A stretch of 64,000 nucleotides of DNA from an uncultured Methanosarcinales archaeon (lineage in GTDB: Archaea; Halobacteriota; Methanosarcinia; Methanotrichales; Methanotrichaceae): assembly GCA_903871465.1 (NCBI GenBank), contig CAIQHB010000080.1, positions 186,001-250,000 of the forward strand. The letters are read 5' to 3'. A program made the position numbers and the translations under genes. The notes beneath the pieces are model-generated. The model was given only the letters and a program-made list of their open reading frames with translations. It ran no database searches and was not told the DNA's origin. This document shows positions 58,000 through 64,000 of the stretch, one piece after another; within the stretch, counting starts at the first letter, position 1, and each line of letters opens with the position of its first letter.

Positions 58000-58947
58000 A
58001 TGGATATGCTGGATCGCTTTCGCGGCTGTCTCCTTGGCGCGGCCGCGGGAGATGCCCTGGGAATGCCTACGGAAGGCTACACTCTGTATGAGATCAAATC
58101 CCTTTTCGGCCAGGTTCGAGATATGATGCAGGCACCCGCCGGCCACTTTCATACTGGCCTTCTGGCAGGGCAATTCACGGACGATACAGAAGAGACTCTA
58201 ATTCTGGCCGAGTCACTCATTGAGTCCTTTGGATTCTCACCGGATCGGTTTGCAGACAAGCTCATCGCCTGGGGGACGGCCTGGACAATGGACGAGCGGC
58301 TAAACCGGGGCGTGGGCTTTGCCACCCGCTCCGCAGTGGAAAGCATGATTGCTGGAACTCCCTGGCAGGAGGCAGGCCACACGATCCCAACCTGCGGCGC
58401 AGCCATGCGTGCCGCTCCCATCGGGCTTCTATACAATTTTGACCTGAACATCGTGAAAAGCTACGCCGACCTGCAGAGTTTGCCCACCCATTGTAGCGCT
58501 CCCGCCCGAGCCGGAGCCATCGCTGTGGCGGCTGGCGTTGCCCTCAGTCTGATGGGCTTTCCAAAACTGATGATCTTGAGGAATGCTGCTTCCCAGGCCA
58601 GCCGGGTGGACGTCGAACTTGCGGAAAGGCTTCTCTGGGTCGGAACTCTCCTGGATCTGCGGCCCGAGGAGGCCCTGGGTCTGATCAGAAACTCACCCCT
58701 GGCATCGGAGACCGTTCCCGCGGCCTTTTACTGCTTCCTGAAATTCGAGCCGGAAGATGCGCTGATAATGGCCGCCAGCAGCGGAGGCGATACGGACTCC
58801 ATCGCCTCCATCGCCGGCTCCCTCTTCGGCGCAGCGTGCGGAGCCTCCTGGATACCGAAACGATGGCGGGATCGCCTTGAGCAGAAAGAGAGGATTGAGA
58901 GCGATGCCCTGTCCCTCTACGACCTCTTCAATTCATTTCGCTGCTGA
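58000..58947 (+). CDS. ADP-ribosylglycohydrolase (DraG-like) family protein
   Basis: DRFRGCLLGAAAGDALGMPTEG...FTDDTEETLILAESL...AASSGGDTDSIASIAGSLFGAACG. Confidence 0.94.
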   Translation: MDMLDRFRGCLLGAAAGDALGMPTEGYTLYEIKSLFGQVRDMMQAPAGHFHTGLLAGQFTDDTEETLILAESLIESFGFSPDRFADKLIAWGTAWTMDERLNRGVGFATRSAVESMIAGTPWQEAGHTIPTCGAAMRAAPIGLLYNFDLNIVKSYADLQSLPTHCSAPARAGAIAVAAGVALSLMGFPKLMILRNAASQASRVDVELAERLLWVGTLLDLRPEEALGLIRNSPLASETVPAAFYCFLKFEPEDALIMAASSGGDTDSIASIAGSLFGAACGASWIPKRWRDRLEQKERIESDALSLYDLFNSFRC

Positions 58948-58986
58948 GGCGTGGTGATTTTATATCATTAGCTCATCAGGAATATT

Positions 58987-60012
58987 ATGATAGATGTAGG
59001 AATTGTCGGTGGATCGGGCTACACCGGTGGGGAGCTCTTGCGTCTCCTCGCAAACCATCCCGAAGCAAAGGTAACCGCGGTCACTTCCCGAAAGCTCTCG
59101 GGAAAGCCCGTGAGCCTGGTTCATCCTCATCTGAAGAGCATTTATTCCCTGAACTTCGAAGCACTGAGCGCCAAAGAAGCGGCCGAGCGCTGCGATATCG
59201 TTTTCACAGGCGTTCCCCACGGCACAGCCATGGACTGGGTGCCGGAGCTCCTGGATGCGGGCGCCAGGGTCATTGACCTCTCCTCCGATTACCGTTTGCC
59301 AGTGGATGTCTTTGAAAAGACCTACGGCATGAAACACCGCGCTCCGAGGGAAGCCGTCTTCGGCCTGACTGAACTCCATCCCGAGGTGGCGAAGGCAAAG
59401 CTGGTAGGCAATCCGGGTTGCTACCCCACCGGCGCCACTCTGGCCGTCGCCCCGCTGGCCAAAGCCGGGCTGGTGGACCGGGTGGTCTACGACTCCAAGT
59501 CCGGCATCTCCGGCGCAGGAATCGATCCGACCGAGACCAGCCACTACCCCAATATGGCGCAAAATGTGATACCCTACAAGCTAACCACGCATAGACACGT
59601 TCCAGAGATCAAGCAGGAGCTGGAACGCCTTTCACCAGGCATCCGTGTAAACTTCACTCCCCACGTCATCCCGTCGGTGCGGGGCATCCTCACCACGGCC
59701 CACGTCTTTGCCAGAGAGGATGCAGTGGAGACTCTCCAGGATAAGAGCAAAGTGGCCCAGATCTATCGTGATTTCTACAAGAATGCTCCTTTCGTTCGTA
59801 TGGCAGACAGTATTCCGAGGCTCAGTTCTGTACGGGGCTCCAACTTCTGCGACATAAGCTTTGAGCCGGAGAAGGATAGCGACAGGCTGGTGGTCATCTC
59901 GGCCATAGACAACCTGGTGAAAGGTGCATCAGGCCAGGCCATCCAGAACATGAACCTCATGGCGGGCCTGGACCAGAAGACGGGTCTCTGGTTCCCGGGA
60001 ATGGCGCCCTGA
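58987..60012 (+). CDS. argC: N-acetyl-gamma-glutamyl-phosphate reductase
   Basis: MIDVGIVGGSGYTGGELLRLLANHPEA...GNPGCYPTGATLAVAPL...PHVIPSVRGILTTAHV. Confidence 0.96.
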   Translation: MIDVGIVGGSGYTGGELLRLLANHPEAKVTAVTSRKLSGKPVSLVHPHLKSIYSLNFEALSAKEAAERCDIVFTGVPHGTAMDWVPELLDAGARVIDLSSDYRLPVDVFEKTYGMKHRAPREAVFGLTELHPEVAKAKLVGNPGCYPTGATLAVAPLAKAGLVDRVVYDSKSGISGAGIDPTETSHYPNMAQNVIPYKLTTHRHVPEIKQELERLSPGIRVNFTPHVIPSVRGILTTAHVFAREDAVETLQDKSKVAQIYRDFYKNAPFVRMADSIPRLSSVRGSNFCDISFEPEKDSDRLVVISAIDNLVKGASGQAIQNMNLMAGLDQKTGLWFPGMAP

Positions 60013-60027
60013 GCAAAGGTGAAGATA

Positions 60028-60510
60028 ATGAAAGTCAGAGATGTCATGAATGTTATGCCCATCACCGTTTCGGCAGAAGCGAACGTAAGCGAAGCGGCTC
60101 GCCTGCTGCGGGAGAATAAGATCAGCGGCTTGCCGGTTCTGGATGGAGAGAAGCTGGTGGGAATTGTATCGGAGTCGGACCTCTTGCGGCTCTTGTCTGT
60201 AGAGGATAAGGAGGAAGGCGGTCTGTGGCTGCCCAGCCCCTTCGAGGTCTTTGAGATTCCTTTCCGCGATCTGGTGAAGTGGGAGCGGATGCAAGCGAGT
60301 CTTAAAGATGTCCACACGAAGAGCGTTAGCGACGTGATGAGCCGGAATCTGCATGAGGTAGGACCGGACGACTCTGTCGAGGAGGCGGCGAGCATCATGA
60401 CCCGCCACCGGATCAACCGTCTGCCGGTTGTCGAGGACGGCCGACTGGTGGGCATAGTTACCCGAGGCGATATCATCTCGGGTCTTGGGATGCAGCATGC
60501 AGAGAATTGA
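60028..60510 (+). CDS. Two-CBS-domain protein inside the arg operon
   Basis: MKVRDVMNVMPITVSAEANVSEAARLLRENKISGLPVLDGEKLVGIVSESDLL...INRLPVVEDGRLVGIVTRGDII. Confidence 0.93.
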   Translation: MKVRDVMNVMPITVSAEANVSEAARLLRENKISGLPVLDGEKLVGIVSESDLLRLLSVEDKEEGGLWLPSPFEVFEIPFRDLVKWERMQASLKDVHTKSVSDVMSRNLHEVGPDDSVEEAASIMTRHRINRLPVVEDGRLVGIVTRGDIISGLGMQHAEN

Positions 60511-61675
60511 TGGCGGCATCTGTGCGGTAGCTGGTGTGCGAGCAGCAGGCGTTCGTCAGGGAAAGTACGGTTTGACCCTGATCGAGGCCTCCGGAGCCGC
60601 AGCCGGCATGTTCACCACCAACAAAGTCAGAGCGGCACCGCTGGATATCACGGCTGAGCACCTGGCTGGCGGCCATCTGGATGGCGTCATCGCCAACAGC
60701 GGCTGTGCCAATGCCTATACTGGCCCGCGGGGCAGAGAGGATGCCCTGGCCATGACTCAACTTCTGGCCGGCTTTCTGAAGACGGATGAGAAAAAGATCG
60801 CAGTGGCCTCCACTGGCGTCATCGGCAGGTACATGGACATGGAGATCATCGCCCGGCTCTTCGATGAGGCAAAAACGCACCTGCGAAGCGATGGCGAGGC
60901 AAGCCTGGAGGCGGAGAGGGCCATCATGACCACGGACACTCGAACTAAAGAAGTGGCCATAGAGCATCGGGGCATGCGAGTTGCAGGTATTGTCAAAGGC
61001 TCAGGCATGATCGAGCCAAACATGGCCACCATGCTCTGTTTTCTTTACACAGACGCTGATTTTCCGGCGCAGGTCCTGCAGGACAGCCTGAAAGATGCCG
61101 TTAAAGAGAGCTTCAACATGCTGACCGTGGATGGCGACACCAGCACCAACGACACCGTGCTCCTCACGGCAACTGGAAAAGCCAAAGGCATTGTGGAGGA
61201 TTTCCGGGAAGCTTTGCGGTTTGTCTGCGTAGATCTGGCGCGCCAGATGGCAAGGGACGGCGAAGGAGCCAGCAAGTATTTCGAGACAGTGGTCACTGGA
61301 GCCCGGAGCGAATTGGATGCCCGGCTGGCAGCCAAGGCCGTGGCCCGCAGCAGTCTGGTCAAGACCGCTGTTTACGGTGCCGATCCCAATTGGGGCAGGA
61401 TCATCTGCGCTGTGGGATACTCGGGCGCAGAGATGGACCCGGAGAAGATCACATTGGGACTGGAAGGAGAGAGCCCAGCGGGCTCCAGCCTGAAGGTCTC
61501 GCTGGTGGAGAAGGGCCACATCGTGGACGGCGTCCTGGATCAGGCCAGGGAGATCATGCGAGGGGACTCTATTATCATCAACATCGACCTCGGCCTGGGC
61601 AATGCCGGCGCGCGCGGCTTTGGCTGCGACCTGACGCACGAGTATGTGAATGTAAACGCCAATTATACGACCTGA
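60497..61675 (+). CDS. argJ: Bifunctional ornithine acetyltransferase/N-acetylglutamate synthase
   Basis: GVRQGKYGLTLIEASGAAAGMFTTNKVRAAP...GMIEPNMATMLCFLYTDA...DPNWGRIICAVGYSG. Confidence 0.96.
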   Translation: MQRIDGGICAVAGVRAAGVRQGKYGLTLIEASGAAAGMFTTNKVRAAPLDITAEHLAGGHLDGVIANSGCANAYTGPRGREDALAMTQLLAGFLKTDEKKIAVASTGVIGRYMDMEIIARLFDEAKTHLRSDGEASLEAERAIMTTDTRTKEVAIEHRGMRVAGIVKGSGMIEPNMATMLCFLYTDADFPAQVLQDSLKDAVKESFNMLTVDGDTSTNDTVLLTATGKAKGIVEDFREALRFVCVDLARQMARDGEGASKYFETVVTGARSELDARLAAKAVARSSLVKTAVYGADPNWGRIICAVGYSGAEMDPEKITLGLEGESPAGSSLKVSLVEKGHIVDGVLDQAREIMRGDSIIINIDLGLGNAGARGFGCDLTHEYVNVNANYTT

Positions 61676-61686
61676 TATGATCTGAT

Positions 61687-63123
61687 ATGTTTCGAGACCA
61701 GCGTTTGGGAGAGATCTCCGGGGATGTTCTGGATTTCCTCTCCAGCCGGGAGGCGGACAGGAGAATCTTCGCAGCGGATCTGCTGGTGGACAGGTCCCAC
61801 CTGGTGATGCTGAAGGAGCAGGGTTTGATCTCAAGCGAGGTCTGCTCACAGATCATGGCCGCCCTGGATGAGATCGGGGCGACGGATGCCGCGTCGGGCG
61901 CAGGCGAGGATGTGCATGAGGCCATTGAGGCGGGCGTCCTGGCAAGAGTCGGTCCCGAAGGCGGCAGGATGCACACAGGTCGCTCCCGCAACGATGAGGT
62001 GGCCACCTGCATTCGCCTGGCTCTGCGAGCAGAGATGCTGGATCTGATGACAGAGCAGCTCTCATTTGTGCAGACGCTGGTCCGCCTGGCGGCAGAGCAT
62101 AAAGAGACCATCATCCCCGGATTCACCCACACCCAGCACGCTCAGCCGACAACGCTGGCGCACCATCTGCTGGCGCATGCCGACGCGGCAGCACGCGATC
62201 TGGCCAGAATGGAAGACGCCTATGCCAGAGTGAATCTCAGCCCGCTGGGGGCAGCGGCCTTCGCCTCCACGGGCTTTGCGATTGATAGGATGAGGACCTG
62301 TCACCTATTGGGCTTCGACGGTCTGGTGGAGAACAGCATGGACGCTGTCTCCACGCGCGATTTTATCCTGGAGGTCCTGGCAGACCTCTCCATTATGATG
62401 GTCAACCTCAGCCGCCTGGCAGAGGAGCTGATCCTCTGGTCCACGTCCGAGTTTGGCTATCTGGAGCTGGACAACCTCTATGCCTCCACCAGCTCCATCA
62501 TGCCCCAGAAGAAGAACCCGGATACGGCGGAGCTGGCCCGGGGCAAGACGGGCTCTGTCATAGGAAGCCTCATGGCGGCGCTCTCCATCTGCAAGGGCCT
62601 GCCCCTTAGCTACAACCGCGACCTGCAGGAGGTCACGCCTCACCTCTGGCGAAGCCTGGACTGGGCCCGCAGCACGGTGCGCATCCTGGATGGCTGCGTC
62701 TCCTCGCTTAAGTTCAACCAGGAGAGGATGGAGAAGAGTTCCGGCGCCGGATTTTCCACGGCCACAGAGCTCGCTGACTCTCTGGTGCGCATCACTGGGA
62801 TGCCTTTTCGCACAGCGCACCGCGTTGTGGGCAGGATCGCGGCCTCGGGCGAGAGCCCAACGCTGACCGAGCTGGATGAGATAGCTCTGGAGATTGCAGG
62901 ATTCCGGGCCAGCGAACGCGGCTTTTCCGACGCCGATCTGCAGAGGGCACTGGACCCGCGGAGCAATGTAGCCCTGCGTGCGAACACGGGCGGGCCTGCG
63001 CCTGCGGAGACGGGGCGGATGATCGAGGAGAGGCTGGAGAGGATAGCGACGGGAGAAGTGCGGCTGGCCGGGAGGCGAAGTCGGGTCGAGAGGGCTCTGG
63101 AGGAGCTGCGGGCGGTGAAATAG
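61687..63123 (+). CDS. argH: Argininosuccinate lyase
   Basis: HTGRSRNDEVATCIRLALR...GFTHTQHAQPTTLAHHLLAH...SSIMPQKKNPDTAELARGKTG. Confidence 0.97.
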   Translation: MFRDQRLGEISGDVLDFLSSREADRRIFAADLLVDRSHLVMLKEQGLISSEVCSQIMAALDEIGATDAASGAGEDVHEAIEAGVLARVGPEGGRMHTGRSRNDEVATCIRLALRAEMLDLMTEQLSFVQTLVRLAAEHKETIIPGFTHTQHAQPTTLAHHLLAHADAAARDLARMEDAYARVNLSPLGAAAFASTGFAIDRMRTCHLLGFDGLVENSMDAVSTRDFILEVLADLSIMMVNLSRLAEELILWSTSEFGYLELDNLYASTSSIMPQKKNPDTAELARGKTGSVIGSLMAALSICKGLPLSYNRDLQEVTPHLWRSLDWARSTVRILDGCVSSLKFNQERMEKSSGAGFSTATELADSLVRITGMPFRTAHRVVGRIAASGESPTLTELDEIALEIAGFRASERGFSDADLQRALDPRSNVALRANTGGPAPAETGRMIEERLERIATGEVRLAGRRSRVERALEELRAVK

Positions 63124-63458
63124 ATAAACCGTTTCGATCTTGCCAATGCCAGCAGCCTATCGCCACTCGACTCTACTTTTTCCACTCTTCACCATATTCG
63201 TGTAAGATAGAGACGTCTACGAGTGTGTCATCATACTTCATATTATTGTATCAATATTATATATATTAAACAATCGAATAGGTTTTTCGATTCTTCCCCA
63301 GATTGTTCGAGCTGTAAAAATTGTATGAATAATTCAAACTCCATAAAATCAGCACGGACGCAAAATAATTTCAAGACCCACGAAATTTATATAAGCAATG
63401 AATGTCACTGTACTACTAAAAACACATCATTTTAGCCTTCATCAGGAGACAAATTAAA

Positions 63459-64000
63459 ATGACCGTATATGTGCGCATTGATGACCTTGCTCAACCCCTT
63501 GATTCCTCCATCCTTGCGGAGGTCACAGACATTTACGCAGGAATCGGCATAACCGTGGATACGCAATTTGGGTCATTCCTCAAGGAGGAACTCAAGATTG
63601 AGGGAAATATTCAGATAACCATATTATCCTCCCGGTTTGATGCGGACGACCAGAAACTGGCGGAAAGCGCTGTCAGAGAATTATGGGAAACTCCGCCGGG
63701 AGGGAGTTCCGCGGCGGCAGACAATGTCGTGGCAAATACGATAAGCAACTTATCGAATCCAGATGTATGGGGTTATACCGCTGGACTGGCACCTGCTGAC
63801 CCTCTGCGTAGTCCTATTTTGATAAAGGCTCCGCCCGATAATTGGGCCGAAAATGATGTGTTTACAAGGGCATACGATAATAGTGTCGAGGCAAATAAAG
63901 CTCGTGACCTCTATTACTACTCTAATGTAATAGTCCATGAACTTGGGCACACCTTTGGCCTCAACCACAATAACGATCCGCTCGATTTCATGTACAACCT
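63459..64000 (+). CDS. Matrixin-like zinc metalloprotease (partial, runs off window)
   Basis: VIVHELGHTFGLNHNNDPLDFMYN: HExxHxxGxxH plus Met-turn-like FMYN; open to window end; not in ORF track. Confidence 0.7.
   Translation, partial: MTVYVRIDDLAQPLDSSILAEVTDIYAGIGITVDTQFGSFLKEELKIEGNIQITILSSRFDADDQKLAESAVRELWETPPGGSSAAADNVVANTISNLSNPDVWGYTAGLAPADPLRSPILIKAPPDNWAENDVFTRAYDNSVEANKARDLYYYSNVIVHELGHTFGLNHNNDPLDFMYN

Noticed and set aside
61001-61849. 282-aa minus-strand ORF over argJ/argH
   Set aside because: Opposite to two confidently identified enzymes; no motif.

Overview
Archaeal chromosome window that looks like a Methanothrix/Methanosaeta-type acetoclastic methanogen. This is inferred from gene content: Mch, TBP, archaeal initiator tRNA-Met, an intron-containing tRNA-Thr, DUF99, Bud32 and a truncated Alba. 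Most of the window is compact core genome: LarA-like, MoxR/DUF58, GerW/DUF2953, RNase HII, HisS, TBP, a TIGR00300-type enzyme, five consecutive CBS-domain genes, MoaB, Bud32, PurN, HIT, Dpo4-type polymerase, a Vms1/eRF1-like protein, Mch, a LolCDE/MacB-like ABC exporter, an S9 peptidase and argC-CBS-argJ-argH. Accessory regions are at about 6.7-7.7, 11.6-13.8, 29-39, 41.6-43.5 and 45.8-46.6 kb. The most notable observations are: (i) 5' gene fragments abutting the next gene as possible coupled leader ORFs (Alba remnant to PurN; membrane-protein remnant to a 655-aa secreted protein); (ii) a 33-38.7 kb regulator module with a repeated operator-like sequence and decayed duplicate copies; (iii) an internally deleted ATP-dependent RNA ligase pseudogene next to the CBS cluster; (iv) a 213-bp element with IS6-like terminal inverted repeats; (v) a stack of TATA-like boxes in front of the TBP gene; (vi) secreted low-complexity or repeat proteins (His-rich, N-sequon-rich and curli-like N/Q strand repeats). 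No CRISPR array or rRNA was seen. All family calls come from reading the sequence and translations; no database search was run.
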